Shown: positions 16,699-24,599 of the stretch, in pieces | Layout: each line of letters opens with the position of its first letter | Numbering within the stretch: position 1 is the first letter of the stretch | Source of the DNA: Clostridiales bacterium | Lineage (GTDB): Bacteria > Bacillota > Clostridia > Lachnospirales > Lachnospiraceae | Assembly (NCBI GenBank): GCA_012512855.1 | Contig: JAAZDK010000033.1 | Coordinates: forward strand, 1 to 33,948 | Reading direction: 5' to 3' | DNA: 33,948 bases | Notes under the pieces: model-generated | Database searches by the model: none | What the model saw: the letters and a program-made list of their open reading frames with translations, nothing else | Told to the model about the DNA's origin: nothing | Program-made: the position numbers and the translations under genes

Positions 16699-19161
16699 AT
16701 GATTTATGACAAGTTTACTGAAAATGCGAAAAATGCAATAAATGTTGCAAAGGAAGTAGCCTTTCGTCTGTCCCACAACTATATTGGGACAGAGCACCTA
16801 CTTATTGGACTGCTGGAGGCTGATGGAGTGGCATCAAAGGTATTACATGAAAACGGCGTTACGGTCCAGAGAGTACTGGAGCTGGTCAATCAGCTTATAG
16901 CACCGAACACAGGTGTGGAAATGATAGCCGCCGGCAGCTTTACCCCCAGATCAAAAAGAATACTTGACCAGAGCTATAAGGAGGCTGCAAAGCTGAAGGC
17001 GCAGCTTGTGGGAACTGAGCATATTCTAATAGCTCTGATAAAGGAAACTGACTGTATAGCAGTGCGTCTTCTGAACACTCTTGGAGTGAATGTACAGAAG
17101 GTATATATTGATTTGCTGGCAGCATGTGGTGTGGATGTAAGTGCGGTAAAGAATGATTATACTGCAGTTAAGGGTAAGCCGAAGGGCAAGAGCAGCTCTA
17201 CACCGACACTTGACCAATACAGCAGGGATTTAACCGAATTTGCAAGAGAAGGAAAGCTCGATCCCGTAATTGGCAGGGAGAATGAGATACAGAGAGTGAT
17301 TCAAATTCTTAGCAGAAGAACCAAGAATAATCCATGCCTGGTGGGAGAGCCCGGTGTAGGAAAAACTGCTATTGCTGAAGGACTTGCCCTTAAAATTGTT
17401 GAGGGAAATGTTCCTGATACAATAAAGGAGAAGCGTGTGGTTACGCTGGATTTGTCCGGTATGGTGGCAGGAAGCAAATACCGGGGTGAGTTCGAAGAAA
17501 GAATAAAGAAGGTTATCAGCGAGGTTATAGCTGATGGCAATGTATTGCTCTTTATAGATGAAATCCATACAATCATAGGAGCAGGAGGAGCGGAAGGAGC
17601 TATTGACGCATCCAATATTCTCAAGCCGTCACTGGCCCGCGGTGAGCTGCAGATAATAGGTGCCACCACAAGGGAGGAATACCGCAAATATATTGAAAAG
17701 GATGCAGCCCTTGAGAGACGCTTCCAGCCTGTGGTTGTGGATGAGCCTTCAGAGGAGGAGGCCATTAAGATACTGTTTGGACTCAGGGACAAATACGAGG
17801 CACATCATCAGGTGCGAATAACCGACAACGCCCTGGTGGCAGCGGTAAAACTGTCCAGCCGTTATATAAACGACCGCTATCTGCCGGATAAGGCGATTGA
17901 TTTGATGGATGAGGCTGCATCAAAGGTCAGACTTTCCGCCTTTACCACATCACCGCGTGTCAAGGAGCTGGAACAGGAGATTAAGAGACTTGAAGAGGAA
18001 AAGGAAAAGGCAATAAAAGAGGAAGCCTATGAAAAGGCCGGCGAGATAAAGAAGCAGCAGGAGGCTATGCAGGAGGAGCTGCAGAGGCAAAAGCTGCAGG
18101 ATGAGAAGGAAAGACTTGAGAAGCAGATGGTGGTCAGCGAAAATGAGATAGCCGAGATAGTCTCCAGCTGGACAAAGATACCTGTTAAAAAGCTTGCAGA
18201 GGAAGAAACGGAGCGTTTACAGAACCTTGAAAATATACTTCACCAGCGTGTAGTCGGACAGGATGAAGCAGTAGGAGCGGTCGCAAAGGCGATCCGCAGA
18301 GGAAGGGTAGGACTGAAGGATCCTAACCGTCCTATTGGCTCATTCCTGTTTTTGGGACCTACCGGCGTAGGCAAAACCGAGCTTAGCAAGGCTTTGGCGG
18401 AGGCAATGTTCGGAAGCGAAAACTCGATTATCCGTGTAGACATGTCCGAGTATATGGAGAAGCACAGTGTCAGCAAACTGATTGGCTCTCCTCCGGGATA
18501 TGTAGGATATGACGAGGGTGGACAGTTAAGTGAAAAGGTCAGACAAAATCCTTATTCCGTTATTCTCTTTGATGAGGTGGAGAAGGCACATCCCGATGTC
18601 TTCAACATCCTGCTTCAGGTTCTGGATGACGGACATATAACGGATTCACAGGGCAGAAGAGTCAGCTTCAAGAATACCATCATTATTATGACCTCAAATG
18701 CCGGCGCGCAGAATATCATATCTCCCAAGCGCCTGGGCTTTGTATCGATGATAGACGAAAAGGCTGATTATGCAAGAATGAAGGAAGCGGTAATGGATGA
18801 GGTGAAACGAATATTTAAGCCGGAGTTCATTAACCGTATTGATGAGATTATCGTATTCCATCAGCTGAGCAAGGAGCATATCAAGAACATCGTATCTATA
18901 ATGACCGCTTCCATCTCAAAGAGAAGCAAGGAGCAGATGAATATTACGATTGAAGCCAGTGATGCTGCAATAGAGCATCTTGCCGAAATCGGCTTTGATC
19001 CCAAGTATGGTGCCAGACCCTTAAGAAGGGCAATCCAGACTAATATTGAGGATAAGCTGGCTGAGGCCATACTGGCCGGCACCATTAAAGAGGGAGATAA
19101 GGTGAGAGTAGATTTCCTTGATAACGAGATGGTATTGCAAACGATAAAAAATGAGAATTAA
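16699..19161 (+). CDS. clpC: ClpC, AAA+ unfoldase of the Clp protease
   Basis: An 820-residue Hsp100 ATPase. Two N-terminal repeats each carry GTEH, with Glu32 and Glu107 at the places that bind phosphoarginine in Bacillus ClpC. The first AAA+ domain has GEPGVGKT near residue 216 and LLFIDEIHT. A coiled-coil M/UVR domain covers about 420-484. The second AAA+ domain has GPTGVGKT near residue 553, VILFDEVEKAHP and GARPLRRAIQ. An LGF tripeptide near residue 678 matches the loop that docks ClpP. The start is the ATG at 16699, eight bases after GGAGG; the upstream in-frame ATG at 16684 contains that ribosome binding site. It unfolds McsB-marked or adaptor-delivered proteins. Confidence 0.96.
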   Translation: MIYDKFTENAKNAINVAKEVAFRLSHNYIGTEHLLIGLLEADGVASKVLHENGVTVQRVLELVNQLIAPNTGVEMIAAGSFTPRSKRILDQSYKEAAKLKAQLVGTEHILIALIKETDCIAVRLLNTLGVNVQKVYIDLLAACGVDVSAVKNDYTAVKGKPKGKSSSTPTLDQYSRDLTEFAREGKLDPVIGRENEIQRVIQILSRRTKNNPCLVGEPGVGKTAIAEGLALKIVEGNVPDTIKEKRVVTLDLSGMVAGSKYRGEFEERIKKVISEVIADGNVLLFIDEIHTIIGAGGAEGAIDASNILKPSLARGELQIIGATTREEYRKYIEKDAALERRFQPVVVDEPSEEEAIKILFGLRDKYEAHHQVRITDNALVAAVKLSSRYINDRYLPDKAIDLMDEAASKVRLSAFTTSPRVKELEQEIKRLEEEKEKAIKEEAYEKAGEIKKQQEAMQEELQRQKLQDEKERLEKQMVVSENEIAEIVSSWTKIPVKKLAEEETERLQNLENILHQRVVGQDEAVGAVAKAIRRGRVGLKDPNRPIGSFLFLGPTGVGKTELSKALAEAMFGSENSIIRVDMSEYMEKHSVSKLIGSPPGYVGYDEGGQLSEKVRQNPYSVILFDEVEKAHPDVFNILLQVLDDGHITDSQGRRVSFKNTIIIMTSNAGAQNIISPKRLGFVSMIDEKADYARMKEAVMDEVKRIFKPEFINRIDEIIVFHQLSKEHIKNIVSIMTASISKRSKEQMNITIEASDAAIEHLAEIGFDPKYGARPLRRAIQTNIEDKLAEAILAGTIKEGDKVRVDFLDNEMVLQTIKNEN

Positions 19162-19174
19162 TTTAAGATTGCAC

Positions 19175-19203
19175 ATTGCCGGAGTGATTACCGCTCCGGC
19201 AAT
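19175..19203 (+). terminator. Hairpin terminator after clpC
   Basis: ATTGCCGGAG (19175-19184) pairs perfectly with CTCCGGCAAT (19194-19203) around a nine-base loop. There is little T-run after it, but the GC-rich stem directly after the clpC stop is most simply the end of the operon. Confidence 0.65.
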
Positions 19204-19394
19204 ATATGATTATAGGATTTGTCCAAATAAAAGCACCAAATTTTGCAAATAAAGCCACTGTATTTTTAGTAGATTTTGTTCGATATATGGTATATAATGT
19301 AATTATAAATTTTTCGTCAAAGGCAAGAATAATCTATGCCTGATACAAATCATTAAGCTGGCAGATTTTATAATGCAATTAGGAGGAGCACATA

Positions 19395-19808
19395 ATGGCA
19401 TTTGTAGAAGAATTAATTCGCAAGGAAAGCGACGACACAATCAGCTTTGGCAATTATACCTTAAAAAACAAGTCCAAGATTTCCGATTTTGAGCATCAGG
19501 GGGATTTATATAAGGTTAAGACCTACGATAAAATAACCAAGCTGGAGAAAAACGGCTTATTTGTATATGAATCTGTTCCCGGTACCGCGGTGTTCAATTT
19601 CTTCGCCAGAAATTCTGATGTGAGCTTTGAGGTAGCCGGCAATGATACTGTTCAGATTACACTTGAGCTGGAAGCGGAAAGTGAATATGAAATATACAGG
19701 GATGATATGCAGCTGGGAAGGATGAAAACCAATTTAGGCGGCAAGCTGGTATTTTCACTGGATTTGGAGGAAGGTAAAAAGGTAAAGATAAAGGTGGTTA
19801 AAGTCTGA
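19395..19808 (+). CDS. Small beta-rich protein of unknown function preceding radA
   Basis: A 137-residue acidic, soluble protein beginning MAFVEELIRKESDDTISFGN, with no signal peptide or membrane segment. The C-terminal half looks like alternating beta strands (VQITLELEAESEYEIY, then KLVFSLDLEEGKKVKIKVV), suggesting a small beta-sandwich. I recall similar short proteins annotated as endosialidase-like in Lachnospiraceae, but no catalytic residues can be pointed to here and that name should not be trusted. GGAGGAG precedes the ATG. A TATAAT at 19293-19298 may be its -10. radA begins one base after its stop, so they are cotranscribed. Confidence 0.75.
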   Translation: MAFVEELIRKESDDTISFGNYTLKNKSKISDFEHQGDLYKVKTYDKITKLEKNGLFVYESVPGTAVFNFFARNSDVSFEVAGNDTVQITLELEAESEYEIYRDDMQLGRMKTNLGGKLVFSLDLEEGKKVKIKVVKV

Positions 19809-19809
19809 T

Positions 19810-21168
19810 ATGGCAAAGGGCAAGACCGTGTTCTTCTGCAGGGAATGTGGCTATGAATCGGGCAAATGGGCAGGACAGTGCCCGGCCTGCAGGCAGTGGA
19901 ATACCTTTACGGAGGAACCGGTTGCAAAAGTAAAAAGAAGTAAAAAGACAGATTTAAGAGTTGTCAGTGAACCAATATCTATAGCGGATATAGAAGCAGA
20001 GGAGGAGACACGGCTCTGTTCAGGAATTGAGGAGCTGGATCGGGTCCTGGGTGGAGGAATTGTTAAAGGAAGCCTCGTACTGGTAGGCGGTGATCCGGGA
20101 ATCGGTAAATCGACTCTGCTTCTGCAGATGTGTCGTGAACTGGCAGGTATGGAGAAGAAAATTTTATATGTCTCCGGTGAAGAGTCCTTAAGCCAGATCA
20201 GCATGAGAGCAAAAAGAATCGGTATTACCGGCGGCAGGCTGTACATACTTTGTGAAACCAATCTGGAGCTGATCGAAGAAGCCATACATAAATTCAGTCC
20301 GGATATAGTTGTTATAGATTCCATCCAAACCATGTACAGTGATGAAATTGAGGCTGCTCCGGGCAGTGTGAGCCAGGTTCGTGAAGCCACCGGTGTATTG
20401 ATGAAGATTGCTAAAGGAGAAGGCATAACTATATTTATTATTGGCCATGTGACCAAGGAGGGTGTTGTTGCAGGACCCAGGGTACTTGAGCATATGGTGG
20501 ATACGGTATTGTATTTTGAGGGTGACAACACAGCCGCATACCGGATACTTAGGGCTGTAAAAAACCGCTTTGGTTCCACCAATGAAATAGGTGTATTCGA
20601 GATGCAGGGCACAGGCCTGGTGCAGGTTAAAAACCCTTCCGAATATATGCTTAAGGGAAGACCGGAGGGGGAAGCAGGCTCTCTGGTTGCAGCTTCAATA
20701 GAAGGTACAAGACCGATACTGGTAGAGGTTCAGGCTCTAGTCTGCAGGACCAATTTTAACATGCCAAGAAGAACCGCAGCCGGTACGGATTATAACCGGG
20801 TGAATTTATTAATGGCGGTTCTTGAAAAAAGGGCCGGCATACAGCTTTCCGACTGTGATGCATATGTAAATGTAGCCGGTGGAATTAAGGTTGTAGAGCC
20901 TGCACTTGATCTGGCAGTTGTAACAGCGATACTCTCCAGCTTTAAAAATATTGCCCTGGACAATAAAACAGTTGTCTTTGGTGAGGTTGGGCTTACCGGT
21001 GAGGTTAGAGCTGTTAATATGGCGGAGCAGAGAGTGGCGGAGGCAAGCAAGCTGGGCTTTGAATGCTGTATTCTCCCGCAGGCAAATAAAGAGCATATAA
21101 AAAGATCAAATATTAAACTTATCGGTGTAAACAACATTCAGGAAATTGTTGCTCTTATGAGGAGATAA
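19810..21168 (+). CDS. radA: DNA repair protein RadA
   Basis: A 452-residue RecA-like branch-migration ATPase. The N-terminal zinc finger is CRECG with CPAC (about residues 10-27). Walker A GGDPGIGKST is near residue 94, and the RadA-specific KNRFGSTNEIGVF motif follows. The C-terminal Lon-protease-like domain is present (about 280-450, with AGGIKVVEPALDLA). It processes recombination intermediates. The start follows the preceding stop by one base. In many Firmicutes radA lies directly after the clpC operon, as here. Confidence 0.97.
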   Translation: MAKGKTVFFCRECGYESGKWAGQCPACRQWNTFTEEPVAKVKRSKKTDLRVVSEPISIADIEAEEETRLCSGIEELDRVLGGGIVKGSLVLVGGDPGIGKSTLLLQMCRELAGMEKKILYVSGEESLSQISMRAKRIGITGGRLYILCETNLELIEEAIHKFSPDIVVIDSIQTMYSDEIEAAPGSVSQVREATGVLMKIAKGEGITIFIIGHVTKEGVVAGPRVLEHMVDTVLYFEGDNTAAYRILRAVKNRFGSTNEIGVFEMQGTGLVQVKNPSEYMLKGRPEGEAGSLVAASIEGTRPILVEVQALVCRTNFNMPRRTAAGTDYNRVNLLMAVLEKRAGIQLSDCDAYVNVAGGIKVVEPALDLAVVTAILSSFKNIALDNKTVVFGEVGLTGEVRAVNMAEQRVAEASKLGFECCILPQANKEHIKRSNIKLIGVNNIQEIVALMRR

Positions 21169-21188
21169 GTTTAACTGGGGGTAGAAAG

Positions 21189-21638
21189 ATGCAAGAGATG
21201 ATAAAGGAAAGATTGATGGTACTTGCAAATGCGCAGAACAGACTGGCAGAGGTTTCCAACAGACTTAACAGAATGGAAAAATCAGTAGTTGCAATGGAAA
21301 GATGTTCTTTTGATCTGCTTAATAAGTCTGATAAAATGATTTCAATGTCAAAAGCAACCCTGCTGCTGGTGGAAAAGCTTAAAGAAGTCCTGACCGGCGT
21401 AAATTTGGATTCGGTAATAGACAGGGACATTCTTGCAGGTATCATTGATGATATAAAAAGCGGTATTCAAAGCATATACAACACTTGCATGGAAAGCAAC
21501 AGCTCTTCCCACGAGATAGAGTCGGAAGCGGTATGTCAGAGAGAAAACAAGGAGTTTATCAATAATACGCTGGAAGTAATCGAAAGCAGCATAAGCTCTG
21601 CGGTTGCCTGCGCCGAAATGCTGCTGGCACAATATTAA
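21189..21638 (+). CDS. Coiled-coil protein of unknown function after radA
   Basis: A 149-residue, largely helical soluble protein. Residues about 5-70 have heptad-like hydrophobic spacing (NRLAEVSNRLNRMEKSVVAM) and probably form a coiled coil; a second helical segment lies near the C-terminus. There is no signal peptide, membrane segment or known motif. Its pattern slightly resembles signalling segments of chemoreceptors, but the conserved hairpin tip is absent. It starts 20 bases after the radA stop with a GGGGG-containing ribosome binding region and ends at a strong terminator, so it belongs to the radA transcript. Confidence 0.7.
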   Translation: MQEMIKERLMVLANAQNRLAEVSNRLNRMEKSVVAMERCSFDLLNKSDKMISMSKATLLLVEKLKEVLTGVNLDSVIDRDILAGIIDDIKSGIQSIYNTCMESNSSSHEIESEAVCQRENKEFINNTLEVIESSISSAVACAEMLLAQY

Positions 21639-21671
21639 GGATAAACATTATTATAAAGAATAGTATGTAGC

Positions 21672-21700
21672 CTGGCATTCTAATTGAATGCCAGTTTTTT
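21672..21700 (+). terminator. Intrinsic terminator of the radA operon
   Basis: CTGGCATTC (21672-21680) pairs perfectly with GAATGCCAG (21686-21694) around TAATT, followed by six T residues. This is a textbook rho-independent terminator. Confidence 0.9.
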
Positions 21701-21706
21701 ATACCT

Positions 21707-21725
21707 GTGCGCCCGGCGGGCGCAC
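21707..21725. terminator. Second GC-rich hairpin between convergent genes
   Basis: GTGCGCCC (21707-21714) pairs perfectly with GGGCGCAC (21718-21725) around a three-base loop. It is followed on the plus strand by GTTTTT. It lies immediately after the stop of the minus-strand lipoprotein gene, so it may stop transcription from both sides. Confidence 0.65.
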
Positions 21726-21729
21726 GTTT

Positions 21730-21969
21730 TTACGGATTGGTTGCAGTATTGGTACCTGTTGGTGAAACATCATTACCGGCTGGCTCTGTAGGAGCCGTGG
21801 TCGCTGCCGGAGTAGGAGCCTCTGTTGCTGCAATGGTAGGAGCAGCAGTAACAGTGGCAGCTCCGGAAGGTGTAGGCGATGTTGTATTCTGGTCACCTGT
21901 TCTGTTTGTGCAGGCTGCCATAGCTAGCAGCATCGCGCAAAAAATAATTAATGTAACTGCTTTTTTCAT
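21730..21969 (-). CDS. Small Thr/Pro/Ala-rich putative lipoprotein
   Basis: A 79-residue protein with a signal sequence (MKKAVTLIIFCAMLLAMAAC) and a cysteine at residue 20 that may be lipidated. The lipobox is imperfect because methionine occupies the -3 position. The rest is low-complexity (repeated APT and TPT units), like the linkers of the large glucosaminidase, with no folded domain. An AGGAGG lies about seven bases before the ATG, so it is probably expressed. It could be a remnant of a larger lipoprotein or a surface spacer peptide. Confidence 0.6.
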   Translation of the reverse strand: MKKAVTLIIFCAMLLAMAACTNRTGDQNTTSPTPSGAATVTAAPTIAATEAPTPAATTAPTEPAGNDVSPTGTNTATNP

Positions 21970-21988
21970 AATATCCTCCTTGTATTAT

Positions 21989-22035
21989 AAGTAATATAAG
22001 TAGTACAGACTTAAGCTGTATTACTTATATTATTT
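21989..22035. repeat. Long AT-rich inverted repeat upstream of the lipoprotein gene
   Basis: The 14-base arms AAGTAATATAAGTA (21989-22002) and TACTTATATTATTT (22022-22035) pair with one mismatch, and inner TACAG/CTGTA arms extend the stem. It lies in the 5' leader of the minus-strand lipoprotein gene, just upstream of its ribosome binding site. It may be a leader hairpin, an operator or a cruciform. Confidence 0.6.
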
Positions 22036-22172
22036 CTAAAAAAGGAGAATTTTACACATTAAAATTACAAATTTTAGATGTTTTTTATAAATTTTTATTC
22101 ATTAATCGGCTATCTTCCGGACATCCTGCTATAGACTTGGTATTATCGTAATTTTTTTCAGGCTTATATGGT

Positions 22173-22640
22173 TTATTCGGTCATTTCAGCCAGATATCTT
22201 CCGGCCTGTACGTCCCACATCCGCCTGTATTTTCCGTCCAGGGCCAATAATTCATCATGGCTGCCTTCCTCAACAATACTGCCCTTTTCCAGCAGGTAGA
22301 TTCGGTCCGCCTTTCTTGTGGTGGACAGACGGTGAGAGATAAAGATTACCGTTTTTTCAGCGGCGGCCTTATGCATTGCAAGATTTAGCTGGTATTCGGC
22401 AATCGGATCAAGGGCTGAGGAGGGTTCATCCAGAATTAGCATACCAGCATTCCTGTAAAAGGCTCTTGAGGCTGCCAGCTTCTGGGCTTCACCGCCTGAG
22501 AGATCTATTCCGTTTTCATCAAATTCCTGTGTCACAGCTGTTTCAAGTCCGTATGGAAGGGTGTCAAGCTTGCTGTCAAAGCCGCTTTTATTCAGGGCTT
22601 CAAATATACCGCTTTCATCGGCTTCATCAGCAATATCCAT
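22173..22640 (-). pseudogene. Truncated ABC exporter ATPase (C-terminal part only)
   Basis: The 155-residue frame holds the end of an ABC nucleotide-binding domain: signature LSGGEAQK, Walker B MLILDEP, the D-loop SALDP and the H-loop FISHRLS, with the usual C-terminal tail (GSIVEEGSHDELL). Walker A, the Q-loop and the membrane domain of an ABCB-type half-transporter are missing. The frame is closed by a TAA codon just upstream of the first ATG, and no ribosome binding site precedes it. In another frame upstream (about 22650-22714) a short hydrophobic stretch, YILPVLLIASFMLF, can be read and may be a membrane-domain scrap. It is a non-functional remnant. Confidence 0.8.
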
Positions 22641-22713
22641 TGTTTATAGTCGCGTTCAAGAACATTAAATAGCATAAAGGAAGCTATAAGCAGCACAGGC
22701 AAGATATATACAG

Positions 22714-22743
22714 CAAAAATGCTGCCCACAATGCGCGGGCAGC
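22714..22743 (-). terminator. Intrinsic terminator of the GH43 gene
   Basis: Read on the minus strand, GCTGCCC pairs with GGGCAGC around a nine-base loop and is followed by ATTTTTG. It lies about 30 bases after the glycosidase stop codon. Confidence 0.8.
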
Positions 22744-22773
22744 AAAGCTTTTATTAGTAATTGGTTATTCAGC

Positions 22774-24192
22774 TTATTCCAGTGTAAAGGAAGCAAAGCT
22801 GGCGCTTCCTGTTCCTGCATAGGTGAAGTAGAGGGCGTTAATGCCGTCCGGAATAGCTATATCGGCACTGTATTCCTTCCAGCAGTTGGAGAATACTACC
22901 GGGATTGTACCTAGTACCGGGCCGTCCCATTTGGTTCTTACCTCAAAGTCACCGCGGCAATATCCGCGAACCTTAATCTTTATCTTCTTAATTCCCTTGC
23001 AGTCAAAATACTTGAAGCCTGCTGTAGCGGAATATTGCATGTTGGCAATGTAACCCAACTCCTCGTCGCCATCCTTGCCATCCTGGGTAATATAAGGATA
23101 TGGATTATAGAACATAGGCCATCTGCCGTTGCCGGGAAGCTTAGGATCTTCCTTAAGGAAGAGATTGCATGCAATATAAGTGGCATATTCGCCTTTACCC
23201 TCCAGAGGACCGCCGTTTGAGCCGCAGGAGGTTATTTCAACCTGAGGTATAGAGCCGTCCTCGAGGAATTTGATTTCCTCCATGCAGCCCTGTCTGCTGT
23301 ACTGGGTTCCGTTAGTATGTCTGTGGTAGAAGATATACCATTTGTCCTTAATCTGTACTATGCTTCCGTGATTGTTGCCAGGGTAGTAAGCCATCATATT
23401 GGCAGGCTTGTAGCTGTCGATATGGAGATCGCAGTTGCTAACGATAACACCGCCGTATTTGAAATCCTTGGTCGGATGCTTGCTGGTGGCATAACACAGC
23501 TCATGCATTACAATTGAGGAGTATATAAAGTAATATGTATCTCCACGCTTCCTGATGGAAGGAGCTTCAAAGAATTCATGTCCCTCATAGCCTGTGCCTT
23601 CACTGTATGGCTGGCTGGGTACGATAAATACCGGTTCTTCTATAATAGTCAGCATATCCGGACCAAGTACGGTTGCCATGGCACCGTGTCTGGATTTGTC
23701 TCCTCTTGCGCAGAAGCCTGTATAGAGATAGGTTTTGTCACCCTCTGTGAGAACAGCCGGATCAAATTGTGGCTCGTCGCCTTCCCGCTCACCCAGACGT
23801 GTTCCGTCGGGATAATGAACATATCCATAAAAATTATAATATCCTGCAGGAGTATCACTAACTGCAACAGATACTATTGAACGCCTGCTGTCAACATAAT
23901 ATAAGTAATATCTTCCGTCCGGACCTACCGTAACATCAGGAGCATAAAGGCAGCTGTCGCGGTCATCATTGTTCTCTACATCCTCAGCTCTTAATATGAC
24001 ACCTTCATAGCGCCAATCAGCCAGGTTGTCAACAGGAGCAGACCAGCAAACATAATCATTCAGGCAGAATGCGTATCCATTGAAACGGTCATGGGAGCCA
24101 TATACATAGACTCTGTCATTAAATACATAGGGTTCTCCATCAGGGATATATTCCCAGGAAGGAAGATAAGGGTTAAAGCCTTGCTTTTTCAT
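22774..24192 (-). CDS. Family 43 glycoside hydrolase with C-terminal CBM6-like domain
   Basis: A 472-residue enzyme without a signal peptide, so it acts inside the cell. The five-bladed GH43 fold is suggested by repeated YYLYY and YLYTGF strands. Likely catalytic residues are Asp18 in YIPDGEP (base), Asp144 in FDPAVL (pKa modulator) and Glu209 in FFEAPS (acid); APD at 84-86 is another conserved GH43 point. Residues about 380-472 resemble a CBM6-like beta-sandwich. GH43 enzymes mostly split arabinose or xylose from oligosaccharides; the exact sugar cannot be told. AAAGGAG precedes the ATG. No sugar transporter or regulator lies nearby, so it is an orphan glycosidase fed by uptake systems elsewhere. 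Confidence 0.88.
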   Translation of the reverse strand: MKKQGFNPYLPSWEYIPDGEPYVFNDRVYVYGSHDRFNGYAFCLNDYVCWSAPVDNLADWRYEGVILRAEDVENNDDRDSCLYAPDVTVGPDGRYYLYYVDSRRSIVSVAVSDTPAGYYNFYGYVHYPDGTRLGEREGDEPQFDPAVLTEGDKTYLYTGFCARGDKSRHGAMATVLGPDMLTIIEEPVFIVPSQPYSEGTGYEGHEFFEAPSIRKRGDTYYFIYSSIVMHELCYATSKHPTKDFKYGGVIVSNCDLHIDSYKPANMMAYYPGNNHGSIVQIKDKWYIFYHRHTNGTQYSRQGCMEEIKFLEDGSIPQVEITSCGSNGGPLEGKGEYATYIACNLFLKEDPKLPGNGRWPMFYNPYPYITQDGKDGDEELGYIANMQYSATAGFKYFDCKGIKKIKIKVRGYCRGDFEVRTKWDGPVLGTIPVVFSNCWKEYSADIAIPDGINALYFTYAGTGSASFASFTLE

Positions 24193-24599
24193 TCTCTTGC
24201 ACTCCTTTATTTTGTATTATATAGCCTTGGTATGGCTAAAAGCGCTCAGATCCAAAAATAAAGATACAATCCCGGTTTCTCTTAATTATAAAGTATTTGT
24301 CCTTTCAAAACAATGCCAATTATTCTGCAGCTGATGTCATATTTTAGCTCCTTAATTCTATTTTATCAGAAAATATATTGCATTCCAACTAAAGATTGGC
24401 AGCATGCATGGAATTTCTAGCAAAATAGAATCATCCATGTAATATTTTGTTGAATTCTCGGGAAAAATGATATAAAGTTAATATATTAATCAAATATTGT
24501 AATAACTTTCAAAATAGTTCAAAAGTTTTGATTATTCCATATAAAACTGCTGATTAATAGCAGACTTTTGAAATGAGTCATTTTAAGGCAAGGTGTTAT
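24193..24599. other. Divergent intergenic region between GH43 and FtsX-like genes
   Basis: About 400 AT-rich bases without a gene. It holds a good minus-strand promoter (24360-24388, listed separately). A weaker plus-strand candidate is TTGAAT at 24450-24455 with TATAAA at 24471-24476, preceded by TG one base before the -10. A short CTGCT/AGCAG hairpin lies at about 24548-24564. Confidence 0.45.
24360..24388 (-). promoter_or_regulatory. Candidate promoter of the GH43 gene
   Basis: On the minus strand, TTGGAA (plus 24383-24388) and TAAAAT (plus 24360-24365) are 17 bases apart, and the -10 is extended by TGA. The leader before the gene would be about 160 bases. Confidence 0.5.

Noticed and set aside
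19851-20612. 253-residue antisense open frame inside radA
   Set aside because: Long but wholly within radA, with Ser/Ile/Thr-rich composition typical of the complement of a coding frame; no start signal.
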